Both the position numbers and the translations under genes were made by a program. Below the pieces are notes generated by a model. It worked only from the letters and a program-made list of their open reading frames with translations. It made no database searches and was not told the DNA's origin. From positions 62,001 to 126,000 of the forward strand of contig NZ_JABBPC010000020.1 in assembly GCF_012927485.1 (NCBI RefSeq): a stretch of DNA of 64,000 nucleotides. The letters run 5' to 3'. Positions 1-8,576 of this stretch are shown piece after piece. How positions within the stretch are numbered: the first letter of the stretch is position 1; each line of letters starts with the position of its first letter. The DNA comes from Polaromonas sp. GTDB lineage: Bacteria > Pseudomonadota > Gammaproteobacteria > Burkholderiales > Burkholderiaceae_C.

Positions 1-288
1 TACCTGAATTACCAGCTCAACGCGGTGCCGGGCGTGATCGACGGGGCGTTTTTAATGCCTACCGATGACGAGGGTAAAAACGTGACTCGCCTGATGGCCT
101 TTGCGGTCGCTCCAGGCATGAAGGCGTCCACTCTATTAGCAGCGTTGCGCGAGCGCATTGACGCCATTTTCATTCCCAGACCCCTCGTGATTCTGGACGC
201 ATTGCCTCGCATTAGCACGGGAAAATTGCCGCGTAGCTCCCTTTTAGCGCTTGCGCACAAGCACAGGGGCACCACCCATGCGCGGTGA
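1..288 (+). CDS. Aryl/acyl-activating AMP ligase, C-terminal part (aryl polyene cluster)
   Basis: The reading frame is open from the first base, so the gene starts upstream of the window and only its last 95 residues are visible. They form the small C-terminal lid domain of ANL-superfamily adenylating enzymes, ending in LPRISTGKLPR, whose lysine is the usual catalytic residue of the adenylation half-reaction. In aryl polyene and xanthomonadin clusters such a ligase activates the aryl starter acid and loads it on a carrier protein. The stop overlaps the next start (ATGcgcggTGA), indicating translational coupling. The family call is firm; the substrate is inferred from the neighbours. Confidence 0.8.
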   Translation, partial: YLNYQLNAVPGVIDGAFLMPTDDEGKNVTRLMAFAVAPGMKASTLLAALRERIDAIFIPRPLVILDALPRISTGKLPRSSLLALAHKHRGTTHAR

Positions 289-601
289 GTCCACGCTCTT
301 CATTGCACCAGACCATCCCGCTTTTGCGGGTCATTTCCCAGGCGCTCCGATTCTGCCGGGGGTCGTATTGCTGGACGCTGCCATACACACCGTGCTGGAA
401 TCACGGCGTCCCTCAACAGATGGAGACAGCGCCGGGACTATTTGCCAGATCAGTTCCGCCAAATTTCTCAGTCCGGTCGGTCCGGGCGAGTTCCTGACCA
501 TTTCCCATACCACCAACGCCTCGGGCAGCACGCGTTTCGACATTTCGAGCGGTAGCCGCAAAGTAGCCACCGGCACGCTGGTGCTGCCCTCGTTCCCATG
601 A
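278..601 (+). CDS. 3-hydroxyacyl-ACP dehydratase, hot-dog fold (ApeI-like)
   Basis: A protein of 107 residues, taking the ATG that overlaps the ligase stop rather than an upstream TTG. Near the N-terminus it shows HPAFAGHFPGAPILPGVVLLD-like residues typical of FabA/FabZ hot-dog dehydratases, with the active-site histidine in GHFPG. In aryl polyene systems a partner dehydratase of this kind (ApeI) removes water from the 3-hydroxyacyl-ACP intermediate and works with an ApeP-type subunit; one is encoded further down at 8109-8576. The next gene starts inside its stop codon (ATGA). The role in polyene dehydration is inferred from family and context. Confidence 0.85.
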   Translation: MRGESTLFIAPDHPAFAGHFPGAPILPGVVLLDAAIHTVLESRRPSTDGDSAGTICQISSAKFLSPVGPGEFLTISHTTNASGSTRFDISSGSRKVATGTLVLPSFP

Positions 602-1569
602 CGACAAAGCGCAACGCCGCGCTACCAGGAAGCGCTGAATGGAAGCAACGACCCGAGCGCAGCAATATGTTTTGGCTGCGCGTGATGACGTGGATTTCGC
701 TGCGCCTGGGCCGGCACCTGAGCCGCATCGTGCTCTATGGAATTGCGGCGTATTTTCTGGCTTTCGCGCCTGCGGCGCGCAGCATGTCGCGAAGCTATTT
801 GCGCCGGGTACTCAAACTGGGATCGCACAGTGCAGTAGGCTGGCAACATCTGTTTCAACACTTCCTCAGTTTTGCGTCGGTGATCCACGATCGTGTCTAC
901 CTCGTCAACGACCGCTTTGAGCTGTTCGATATTCGAGTTCATAACGACCAACTCATAGACGATATCGTGGCCACTGGCCAAGGCGTATTCCTGATCGGCG
1001 CTCACTTGGGAAGCTTCGAAGTGCTTCGAGCCATTGGCCGCAAGCAACCTGGCCTGCGCGTGGCGATGGTCATGTATGAAGACAACGCGCGCAAGATCAA
1101 CGCAGCGTTAAATGCCATCAACCCCAAGGCACAGCAGGACATCATTGCGCTAGGCCACATCGATTCAATGATTCAGGTCCACGAGCTGCTAGCCCAAGGT
1201 ACCGTCGTCGGTATGCTGGGCGACCGCTCATTGGGTAAAGACGATACCTATGCCGTTGATTTTTTAGGGGACCCGGCTGCGCTACCGCTGGGTCCGTTCA
1301 GGATGGCCGCCATCATGAAACGCCCAGTGGTCTTCATGGCCGGGCTGTACCGCGGCGGCAATCGTTACGATATTCACTTTGAAAGTCTCGCTGATTTTTC
1401 AGCGCTGGCCCCGCGCGGCAGAACGATCGCGGTACATGCGGCCATGACGCGCTATGCTGCGCTGATGGAGCAATATTGCTACCGGGCGCCTTACAACTGG
1501 TTCAATTTTTTTGACTTTTGGCGAGCCTCCGTTTCGCCCCAGGTCAAGCCTCCCGCAGAAATCACATGA
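598..1569 (+). CDS. LpxL/HtrB-like acyltransferase of the aryl polyene cluster
   Basis: A 323-residue protein of the lysophospholipid/lipid A acyltransferase group. A hydrophobic segment lies at about residues 43-60, and the HLGSFE motif (H136, E141) is the HX4E catalytic dyad of LpxL/HtrB enzymes. Further support comes from the GMLGDRSLGKDD segment and the conserved C-terminal RAPYNWFNFFDFW. In pigment clusters such enzymes are thought to help build the lipid anchor or transfer the polyene acyl chain at the inner membrane. It overlaps both neighbours by 4 bp (ATGA), so it is part of one operon. The acceptor cannot be read from the sequence. Confidence 0.8.
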   Translation: MTTKRNAALPGSAEWKQRPERSNMFWLRVMTWISLRLGRHLSRIVLYGIAAYFLAFAPAARSMSRSYLRRVLKLGSHSAVGWQHLFQHFLSFASVIHDRVYLVNDRFELFDIRVHNDQLIDDIVATGQGVFLIGAHLGSFEVLRAIGRKQPGLRVAMVMYEDNARKINAALNAINPKAQQDIIALGHIDSMIQVHELLAQGTVVGMLGDRSLGKDDTYAVDFLGDPAALPLGPFRMAAIMKRPVVFMAGLYRGGNRYDIHFESLADFSALAPRGRTIAVHAAMTRYAALMEQYCYRAPYNWFNFFDFWRASVSPQVKPPAEIT

Positions 1570-2216
1570 CCTTTCCTGTTCACTCTTCCTTCTTCGCGAT
1601 GATGCGGACGCGCAGGCTACGTGGGCTCCCAAAGCGTTTGGCATTCACGCTGCTCGCATTAACAACCGGACTGACACTTACAGTGCTGAGCCCAGCCGCC
1701 TTCGCGGCCTGGGACCTTCAGCAGCTGATGGATTCACTGGCGCAAAACAAATCCAGCCGCGCTACTTTTGTCGACACAAAATACATCGCGCTGCTCGACA
1801 AGCCGGTCGAGTCATCGGGAGAGCTTTTCTACACTGCGCCGGACCGGCTTGAAAAACGCACGCTTAAACCCAAACCTGAATCCATGGTTGTCAACGGCGG
1901 CGAGCTGTTGATTGAACGAGGCCGGCAGAAATATCGCCTTCAATTGCAGGCTTACCCGGAGTTGGCCGCTTTCATCGGCAGCATTCGTGGCACCCTGGCG
2001 GGCGACCGCACAGCGCTGGAACGCAACTACCGACTGAGCCTGGATGGCACGGCCGAACGCTGGACCTTGCAACTGCTGCCGCTGGATCAAAAAATGCAGG
2101 CTGTGATTCAGCGCATTCGCATCGCCGGTGTCCGCGACCAGGTGCGCAGCATTGAAACGACCCAGGCGGATGGTGACAGCTCGCTGATGACCATTGAAAA
2201 ATCAGCGCTGCCGTAA
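1566..2216 (+). CDS. LolA-like outer-membrane lipoprotein carrier protein
   Basis: A 216-residue exported protein. The ATG overlapping the upstream stop gives a basic N-terminus (RTRRLRGLPKR), a hydrophobic core and a likely signal cleavage after PAAFA. The mature part begins WDLQQLMDSLAQNKS and shows the LolA-like pattern: a curved beta-sheet protein with a YTAPDRLEKRT strand and an NGGELLI strand. Aryl polyene clusters regularly carry a LolA-like gene next to an MMPL exporter, suggesting periplasmic shuttling of the lipid-linked pigment to the outer membrane. Cargo is inference. Its TAA overlaps the exporter start by one base. Confidence 0.8.
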   Translation: MTFPVHSSFFAMMRTRRLRGLPKRLAFTLLALTTGLTLTVLSPAAFAAWDLQQLMDSLAQNKSSRATFVDTKYIALLDKPVESSGELFYTAPDRLEKRTLKPKPESMVVNGGELLIERGRQKYRLQLQAYPELAAFIGSIRGTLAGDRTALERNYRLSLDGTAERWTLQLLPLDQKMQAVIQRIRIAGVRDQVRSIETTQADGDSSLMTIEKSALP

Positions 2217-4561
2217 TGATGACCACTCGCCGTCGCGGCATCACCGTAGTCGCCCTGTGGCTGGCGTTTTTGCTAAGCTGCAGCGTCATTATTAGTCGTA
2301 CGCACTTCACGACCGACTTGTCGGCCTTTTTGCCGCGTACCCCCACGCCTGAGCAGCAGCTGCTCATGGATCAACTGCGTGAGGGCCTGGCCTCCCGCCT
2401 CATTCTGGTGGGTATCGAGGGAGCGGACGGGCTTGGCCGCGCTCGGCTTTCCAAACAAATCGCCCAGCAACTGCGCGCCGACACGTCGTTTGTTACTGTC
2501 AACAATGGCGAGCCCGTCAACACCGAGCGTGACCGTACTTTTCTATTCACCAATCGTTACCTATTGAGCGCTGCGGTGACGCCGGCGCGCTTCAGCGTGG
2601 ACGGTCTGCATGCAGCCGTCAGCGACAGTATCGATCTGCTCGCCTCGCCTGCGGGCCTGTTGGTCAAGGCCATGCTGCCACGCGATCCGACCGGGGAAAT
2701 GGTGCAACTGCTCGATCAGCTCAATCACGCTAGCCCGCCACGGATCGTGGACGGCGCCTGGGCCTCTCGCGACGGCGCACGCGCATTGCTGCTCATGCAA
2801 ACGCGCGCCGCGGGCTCCGACACCGATGCCCAGCAGAGCGCCATGGCCGCGATCTCTCAAGCGTTCCACGCCGCCGCCAGCGCAGCCCCTACAGCCCGGC
2901 TCGTGATGACCGGCCCTGGCGTGTTTTCCGTGACGTCACGCAACAGCATCAAAAGTCAGGTCAGTCGCCTTTCCCTCATGAGCGTCCTACTCATTGCCAC
3001 GCTGCTTTTACTGGTCTATCGGTCTTTTACCGCCCTGGCACTGGGTTTTTTGCCGGTTGTCAGCGGTGCGTTGGCGGGGGTTGCGGCAGTTAGTCTGGGC
3101 TTTGGGTCGGTGCACGGTATCACGCTGGGATTCGGCACCGCGTTGATCGGAGAAGCGGTGGATTATTCAATCTATTTGTTTGTGCAATCAGAGCAGAATG
3201 ATGCGGACCAAGACAACTGGATCAAGCGCTTTTGGCCTACCGTCCGACTCGGCGTGCTGACGTCAATAGTCGGCTTCGCATCGCTTTTAATGTCTGGCTT
3301 TCCAGGTCTGGCGCAACTCGGGCTGTATTCAATTGCCGGTCTGATCGCCGCCGCCACAGTGACCCGTTTCGTCTTGCCTCATTTGTTGCCCGCCAACTTT
3401 CGCATCCATGATGTCTCGGCTATCGGGCGCGTGCTTGCGCGTTTGGCCCAGGGCGCTGCGGTATTGCGCTGGCCGGTCGCGCTAATGTTGCTGCTGGCCT
3501 GCGCCTTTCTCGTTCAAAACCATTCCAACCTGTTGAATGACAAGATAGCCTCATTGAGCCCGGTGTCTCAGGCCGATGTGGCGCTTGATGAGAGTCTGCG
3601 CGCGGACATGGGCGCACCCGATGTCCGTTATCTGGTGGTAGTGTCCGGCGCGAGCCGGGAAGCCGTATTGAACTCTTCCGAGCAAGTCTCTGCACTGTTG
3701 CAAACGCAAGTTGATAAAGGGGAACTCGCTGGCTTCGAAAGTCCCAGCCGGTATCTTCCCAGCACGGCGACACAGCGCGCGCGACAGGCCAGCTTGCCCC
3801 CTCCCGACGTGTTGAAAGCACGTCTTTCAGAAGCGCTCAAAGGCTTGCCAGTGCGCGCAGAATTGTTTGCTCCGTTTCTAGCCGACGTAGCGGCCGCGCG
3901 CAGCCAGCCCTTGCTGCAGGCTTCCGCTGTCGAGCAGACCTCGATGGCCATGGCCGTAGATGCGTTGCTGCTGCAGAAAAACCATCATTGGACAGCTTTG
4001 TTGCCACTGACCGCACCGGAGGGCATCGGCATCAACGCCAGTCATATTCGCACCGCGTTAGGCAGCACAGGATTGCCGGATGTGCTGTTCGTAGACATGA
4101 AAACCGAATCCGACCACCTGTATTCCGGCTACCTGCACGAAGTCGTTCTGCTGTCGCTCGGCGGACTGGTCGCTATTATTGGACTACTGCTCTGGGTTTT
4201 TCGCTCGCCTAAGCGGGTATTGCGCATTCTCGCGCCACTGCTAGCTGCGGTCATAAGCGTCACGGCCGGATTGGCGGTTTTTGGCCAGCAGCTGATTATT
4301 CTTCATTTGGTGGGCTTGCTCCTGGTGGTCGCGGTGGGTTCGAATTACGCATTGTTTTTTGATCGGCCTGATCCACACCGGCCTATTTCCACCCGCACGC
4401 TTGCGTCGATGTTTTTTGCCAGCCTCACCACGGTCGCGGGGTTTGGGCTGCTTGCATTTTCCAACGTCTCCATACTGCAAGCGATGGGGGTCACCGTCGC
4501 TCCGGGCGTGATTCTGGCGCTGATTTATTCCGCCATCTTTGCAAAGAAAGCCCATGTCTAG
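2216..4561 (+). CDS. MMPL/RND-family exporter of the aryl polyene cluster
   Basis: A 781-residue membrane protein with the RND/MMPL layout: a first transmembrane helix at about residues 10-28, a periplasmic domain, a block of five helices (about 258-395), another helix near 420, a second periplasmic domain, and a final block of helices (about 645-780). Motifs such as FGTALIGEAVDYSIYLF and the matching GSNYALFFDR in the second half hold the acidic/aromatic residues seen in this family. In pigment clusters it is the presumed transporter that hands the product to the LolA-like carrier encoded just upstream. It overlaps the upstream gene by 1 bp and the downstream deacetylase by 8 bp. Confidence 0.88.
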   Translation: MMTTRRRGITVVALWLAFLLSCSVIISRTHFTTDLSAFLPRTPTPEQQLLMDQLREGLASRLILVGIEGADGLGRARLSKQIAQQLRADTSFVTVNNGEPVNTERDRTFLFTNRYLLSAAVTPARFSVDGLHAAVSDSIDLLASPAGLLVKAMLPRDPTGEMVQLLDQLNHASPPRIVDGAWASRDGARALLLMQTRAAGSDTDAQQSAMAAISQAFHAAASAAPTARLVMTGPGVFSVTSRNSIKSQVSRLSLMSVLLIATLLLLVYRSFTALALGFLPVVSGALAGVAAVSLGFGSVHGITLGFGTALIGEAVDYSIYLFVQSEQNDADQDNWIKRFWPTVRLGVLTSIVGFASLLMSGFPGLAQLGLYSIAGLIAAATVTRFVLPHLLPANFRIHDVSAIGRVLARLAQGAAVLRWPVALMLLLACAFLVQNHSNLLNDKIASLSPVSQADVALDESLRADMGAPDVRYLVVVSGASREAVLNSSEQVSALLQTQVDKGELAGFESPSRYLPSTATQRARQASLPPPDVLKARLSEALKGLPVRAELFAPFLADVAAARSQPLLQASAVEQTSMAMAVDALLLQKNHHWTALLPLTAPEGIGINASHIRTALGSTGLPDVLFVDMKTESDHLYSGYLHEVVLLSLGGLVAIIGLLLWVFRSPKRVLRILAPLLAAVISVTAGLAVFGQQLIILHLVGLLLVVAVGSNYALFFDRPDPHRPISTRTLASMFFASLTTVAGFGLLAFSNVSILQAMGVTVAPGVILALIYSAIFAKKAHV

Positions 4562-5357
4562 TACGCGCTGGCAAGCCACGCGGCTAATCCGCTTATCCGT
4601 GCTGCTGCACGTTTTGGCGGTGTTGCTACTGATCGCGGAGCCAGGAGAATGGCGCTGGGCGATCGGTGCCGTGGTCGGCAATCATTTGCTGATTACGGCG
4701 ATCGGCTTGTGGCCACGCAGCCACTGGCTAGGATCGAACTGGACACGATTACCGGCGGCCGCCACCAGCAGAAATGAGATCGCCCTCACTATCGACGATG
4801 GCCCCGATCCCATCGTTACCCCTCAGGTATTGGACCTGCTTGATCGTTACGCGGTCCAGGCCACCTTTTTCTGCATCGGCGAGAAAGCGGCCCAGTACCC
4901 GGATTTGTGCCGCGAAATCGTACGCCGCGGCCATGTTGTGGAAAACCATAGCCAGCACCATCGGCATTATTTTTCACTGATGGGAACGCGCGCTTTGAAG
5001 CGTGAATTACAAGCGGCACAAGACACACTCACGACAATTACAGGACAACGCCCGTCGTTTTTTCGCGCGCCAGCCGGCTTGCGCAATCCTTTTCTCGACC
5101 CGGTGCTTGCTCGATTCGGCTTGCAACTTGCCAGTTGGTCAGTGCGCGGATTTGACACTCGGATTGGCGACGCCGGGCGCGTGAAAACCAAATTATTACG
5201 AGGCCTCAGACCCGGTGCGATTTTGCTGTTGCACGACGGCAATGCTGCACGCACCGCCCTCGGTACCCCGGTTATTCTCGAAGTCCTGCCCGCCGTGTTG
5301 AAGTCCGCTGTGACTGCCGGCCTGCAGTTTGTCACCTTGCGGCACGCTTTGGTATGA
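4554..5357 (+). CDS. Membrane-anchored NodB-type polysaccharide deacetylase
   Basis: A 267-residue protein; the ATG just before the exporter stop is preferred to an upstream TTG. Two hydrophobic helices (about 12-28 and 36-52) precede a NodB homology domain. TIDDGPD holds the catalytic/metal aspartates (D81, D82) and NHSQHH gives the HxxxH metal pair (H132, H136); RAPAG and LLHDG further match motifs 3 and 5. Carbohydrate esterase family 4 enzymes remove N- or O-acetyl groups from sugars. Its place inside a pigment operon, between exporter and phosphatase, suggests trimming of the glycolipid head group, but the substrate is unknown. Confidence 0.82.
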   Translation: MSSTRWQATRLIRLSVLLHVLAVLLLIAEPGEWRWAIGAVVGNHLLITAIGLWPRSHWLGSNWTRLPAAATSRNEIALTIDDGPDPIVTPQVLDLLDRYAVQATFFCIGEKAAQYPDLCREIVRRGHVVENHSQHHRHYFSLMGTRALKRELQAAQDTLTTITGQRPSFFRAPAGLRNPFLDPVLARFGLQLASWSVRGFDTRIGDAGRVKTKLLRGLRPGAILLLHDGNAARTALGTPVILEVLPAVLKSAVTAGLQFVTLRHALV

Positions 5358-6046
5358 GAATTCCCGACGCGCAGCCGCCCTGGTACCGGCAAGCCGCAGC
5401 GGTGATACCCCAACACGTGTGTCTTAAAGGTGCCGGAACCTTGCTTTTCATCGGCCTGTTTTTTGGTGCCTACTTCTACTTGCTGAAATTCCCTGCCTAT
5501 CCGATCACGGTGATGCCCTACACCTTACTGGATCGGCTGATCAGCTTCCAACCACTGGCCATGCCCTTGTATATTTCATTGTGGGTCTATGTTTCCTTGC
5601 CCCCGATCTTGCTTGCGACTCGGCGGGAACTCTACGCGTACGGCCTGGCAATGGCGGGGACCTGCCTTGCGGCACTGATCGTTTTCTACTTCTGGCCCAC
5701 GGCTGTGCCGGTAGCCGACATCGACTGGACCCGCTATCCTGGCGTGGATTTCCTTAAAAACATGGATGCATCCGGCAATGCCTTCCCGTCACTTCATGTC
5801 GCTACCGCCATTTTTTCGGGCATCTGGTTACATCACTTGCTGCGGCGCTTCGGCGGGCCGCAGTGGATACTCTTGGTCAATTGGATCTGGTGTGTCGGCA
5901 TCATCTATTCCACATTAGCGACACGCCAGCACGTGGCAGTGGATATGTGGGGGGGTGTCGCACTGGGCGGGTTGACGGCTTATCTGTCACTGCGTCATCG
6001 GGCGCATGCCGAGAGCGCTGGGCAAGAACGGCGTCTCTCCCTTTAA
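5354..6046 (+). CDS. PAP2-family membrane phosphatase
   Basis: A 230-residue protein with about five to six hydrophobic helices. The C-terminal half carries the PAP2 signature: GNAFPSLHVA (the PSLH motif) and RQHVAVDMWGG, which provides the second catalytic histidine and aspartate. Such enzymes dephosphorylate lipid phosphates or undecaprenyl diphosphate at the membrane. The start ATG overlaps the deacetylase stop, so the two are translationally coupled and probably act in one modification route. About 60 bp separates its stop from the ketosynthase gene, the largest gap in the operon. The substrate is not determinable; a lipid-phosphate intermediate of pigment assembly is a guess. Confidence 0.8.
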   Translation: MRIPDAQPPWYRQAAAVIPQHVCLKGAGTLLFIGLFFGAYFYLLKFPAYPITVMPYTLLDRLISFQPLAMPLYISLWVYVSLPPILLATRRELYAYGLAMAGTCLAALIVFYFWPTAVPVADIDWTRYPGVDFLKNMDASGNAFPSLHVATAIFSGIWLHHLLRRFGGPQWILLVNWIWCVGIIYSTLATRQHVAVDMWGGVALGGLTAYLSLRHRAHAESAGQERRLSL

Positions 6047-6110
6047 CGGATCATTCGAATCAAACCGACTACCTGAAATTGCTAAAATTCAACCTCATTA
6101 GATTGTTTCT

Positions 6111-7316
6111 TTGAACTCGCTCTGGCTCTCCCATTTCACAGCGACCAGCGGCATGGGTCGCGGCCTCGAACAAACCCTCTCCGCCCTGCGCCAACATCGC
6201 GGCGGGTTGGTGCCCTGCGCCTTTGATACGGTTGATTTGCGCACCTTCATTGGGGAGGTCGCGGGTGTGGATGCCGTGAAGCTGCCGCCGCAACTGGCCC
6301 ATTTCGATTGCCGCAACAACCGGCTTGCGTTGCTGGGATTGCTTCAGGACGACTTCGCTGAGGCGGTCGCGGCCGCCAAAATAAAATACGGCGCCCAACG
6401 CGTTGGCATATTCATCGGTACCAGTACCTCCGGTATTCTGCAAACCGAGTTGGCCTACCGCCGGCGCGACCCGGTGAGCGGCGCATTACCCGCCGACTTT
6501 ATCTACGGCACGACCCACAATACCTTTTCTGTTGCCGATTTCACCCGCCATTATTTTGGCCTGACCGGTCCTGCTGTTGCAGTGTCATCGGCATGCTCAT
6601 CCAGCGCCAAGGTGTTTGCCTCGGCGCGCCGCATGATAGCGGCGGGACTGATAGACGCGGCGGTGGTCGGCGGCGTTGATTCACTCTGCCTGACCACCTT
6701 GTATGGGTTTAATTCCCTTGGCCTGATTTCCACTCAGGCGTGCCGGCCGTTCGATACCGCCCGAGACGGCATTTCCATCGGTGAAGCGGCGGCCTTCGCC
6801 CTGCTGGAACCTGTGCCGGAACAATCGAGTGCCGATGCGGTGCTGCTGTTGGGGGTAGGGGAATCCAGCGACGCCTATCACATGTCATCACCCCACCCTG
6901 ACGGGCTCGGCGCCCGAATAGCCATGCAGGGTGCGTTGAAAATGGCCCGACTCGACGCTGCAGATATTGACTACATCAACCTGCATGGCACCGCGACCCA
7001 AAGCAACGATGCGGCCGAGGCCAAAGCGGTATCGGCGCTGTTCGGACCTACCACGCCATGCAGTTCCACCAAAGGCGCTACCGGACACACGCTGGGTGCA
7101 GCCGGCGCCGTGGAAGCGGTTATCTGCGCGCTGGCAGTGCAACACGGCCTGCTGCCGGGCGGCTTGAATACCCAGCAGCTTGATCAGGCATTACCCCTCA
7201 ACTACCTGCTGGAAAATCGTGAGCAGCCGGTGTCGTATGTCCTCAGCAACTCGTTTGGCTTTGGCGGTACCAACTGCAGCCTGCTGCTTGGACGAATGAA
7301 CCCGCGTGCCAACTGA
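6111..7316 (+). CDS. Beta-ketoacyl-ACP synthase, FabB/FabF-like (ApeO-like)
   Basis: A 401-residue ketosynthase that extends the polyene chain by decarboxylative condensation with malonyl-ACP. The Cys-His-His triad is visible: C162 in SSACSSSAK, H292 in LHGTATQSND and H326 in GATGHTLGAAG. The start is odd: an in-frame TAG at 6099 leaves only ATT (6102) or TTG (6111) before the domain begins, and no ATG occurs until residue 15. TTG at 6111 fits homologues best. No clear Shine-Dalgarno sequence is seen. The next gene begins two bases after the stop. Confidence 0.88.
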   Translation: MNSLWLSHFTATSGMGRGLEQTLSALRQHRGGLVPCAFDTVDLRTFIGEVAGVDAVKLPPQLAHFDCRNNRLALLGLLQDDFAEAVAAAKIKYGAQRVGIFIGTSTSGILQTELAYRRRDPVSGALPADFIYGTTHNTFSVADFTRHYFGLTGPAVAVSSACSSSAKVFASARRMIAAGLIDAAVVGGVDSLCLTTLYGFNSLGLISTQACRPFDTARDGISIGEAAAFALLEPVPEQSSADAVLLLGVGESSDAYHMSSPHPDGLGARIAMQGALKMARLDAADIDYINLHGTATQSNDAAEAKAVSALFGPTTPCSSTKGATGHTLGAAGAVEAVICALAVQHGLLPGGLNTQQLDQALPLNYLLENREQPVSYVLSNSFGFGGTNCSLLLGRMNPRAN

Positions 7317-7317
7317 T

Positions 7318-8115
7318 ATGAATCCACTCACCGCCTACATTGAGGGCATTGGCCTGTTGGGACCTGGCTTCAACGACTGGCCAAGCAGCGTGGCCATACT
7401 TACGGAGGAACAGGCCTATCAGACCAGTCCGACAATGTTGCCTCTGCCGCTAAGCTTGCCGGCCGCTGAACGCCGACGCAGCAGCATCGTCGTTAAACTG
7501 ATCCTGGCAACCGGACTCGAAGCCGTGACAGCCGCCGGTTTGAATGCGGCTCACCTGCCCAGCGTATTTTCTGCTTCTAGTAGCGACGGCTACAACTGCC
7601 ACGAGATCTGCCAGATGCTGGCGTCAGACGATCGCCAAATTTCGCCGACCCGCTTCCACAATTCGGTACATAACGCAGCCGCAGGCTACTGGAGTATCGC
7701 CACTGGCGCGATGACCGCATCGTCGGTGCTGTGCGCGTTCGACGCGAGCTTCGGCGCCGGTTTGCTGGAGGCGCTGACCCAAGTCATCGTGGACAACAAC
7801 CGTTGCTTGTTGCTGGCATGCGATACCCCTTATCCGGAGCCACTGAACAGCGCCCGCACTATCCCGGACTCGTTTGGCGTGGCCTTGGTGCTGGCGCCCC
7901 AGCGCAGTGCTCGGGCGTTGTCGAAAATCAGCGTCAGCCTGACCGATACAGCCGCCGAGTCACTGGACAATGCCGCCCTGGAAGCATTGCGGCTAGCTAT
8001 TCCTGCAGCGCGCAGTCTGCCCTTGCTACGCCGCGTTGCGCAACGCCAGGCCGCCCACGTGGTGCTGGATTATCTTGACTGCGTGCGTTTGGCGATAGAC
8101 ATTACACCGTGCTAG
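7318..8115 (+). CDS. Beta-ketoacyl synthase-like chain-length factor (KAS_N2 type)
   Basis: A 265-residue protein resembling the N-terminal half of a ketosynthase only, as in the KAS_N2 family found in aryl polyene clusters (ApeC-like). HNSVHNAAAGYWSIATG is the typical N-terminal ketosynthase motif. Where a working ketosynthase has its nucleophilic cysteine in an SAC context, this protein reads CAFDASFGAG, consistent with a non-condensing partner. Homologues pair with the ApeO-like enzyme and are thought to set chain length. The ATG two bases after the upstream stop is chosen over an earlier in-frame start. Partnering is inferred from the family. Confidence 0.8.
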   Translation: MNPLTAYIEGIGLLGPGFNDWPSSVAILTEEQAYQTSPTMLPLPLSLPAAERRRSSIVVKLILATGLEAVTAAGLNAAHLPSVFSASSSDGYNCHEICQMLASDDRQISPTRFHNSVHNAAAGYWSIATGAMTASSVLCAFDASFGAGLLEALTQVIVDNNRCLLLACDTPYPEPLNSARTIPDSFGVALVLAPQRSARALSKISVSLTDTAAESLDNAALEALRLAIPAARSLPLLRRVAQRQAAHVVLDYLDCVRLAIDITPC

Positions 8116-8576
8116 ATAACGCCTGGATCGCCGCTCATATTCCGCATCAGGGCAGCATGTGCCTGCTGGATCACGTGGTGCATTGGGATAGCCAGCGTAT
8201 TCAGTGTCGCGCCAGCAGCCACCGCAACAAAGATAACCCGCTGCGTTCACACGATCAGCTTGGCACCGCATGCGGGATTGAATATGCCGCACAAGCCATG
8301 GCAGTACACGGCGCATTGCTGGCACCCGCCGACACTAGTCGGCCACGGGCAGGATACCTTGTGAGCGTGCGCGGTACTACCCTTCACGTACCGCGTTTGG
8401 ACGACATCTGCGACGATCTTGATATCGAAGCACGGTGTATCAGCAGCAGCGCCGCCCATATTTTGTATCAATTCAGTGTCCAGGCAGGTGGGCAACTACT
8501 GCTCGATGGTCGTGCGGCCGTGGTCGTCAACGCCGACCAGAGAGCCCGCGCACACCCCTCAGGAAATGCATCATGA
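8109..8576 (+). CDS. Hot-dog 3-hydroxyacyl-ACP dehydratase (ApeP-like)
   Basis: A 155-residue protein starting at GTG, which overlaps the upstream stop by 7 bp. It opens with a segment that includes HQGSMCLLDHVV, typical of ApeP-type hot-dog dehydratases, followed by LGTACGIEYAAQAMAVHGAL, the central-helix region. With the ApeI-like protein at 278-601 it would form the heteromeric dehydratase that introduces the double bonds of the polyene. Its stop overlaps the reductase start (ATGA). The family match is good; pairing with the first dehydratase is inferred from studied aryl polyene systems. Confidence 0.82.
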   Translation: MLDNAWIAAHIPHQGSMCLLDHVVHWDSQRIQCRASSHRNKDNPLRSHDQLGTACGIEYAAQAMAVHGALLAPADTSRPRAGYLVSVRGTTLHVPRLDDICDDLDIEARCISSSAAHILYQFSVQAGGQLLLDGRAAVVVNADQRARAHPSGNAS

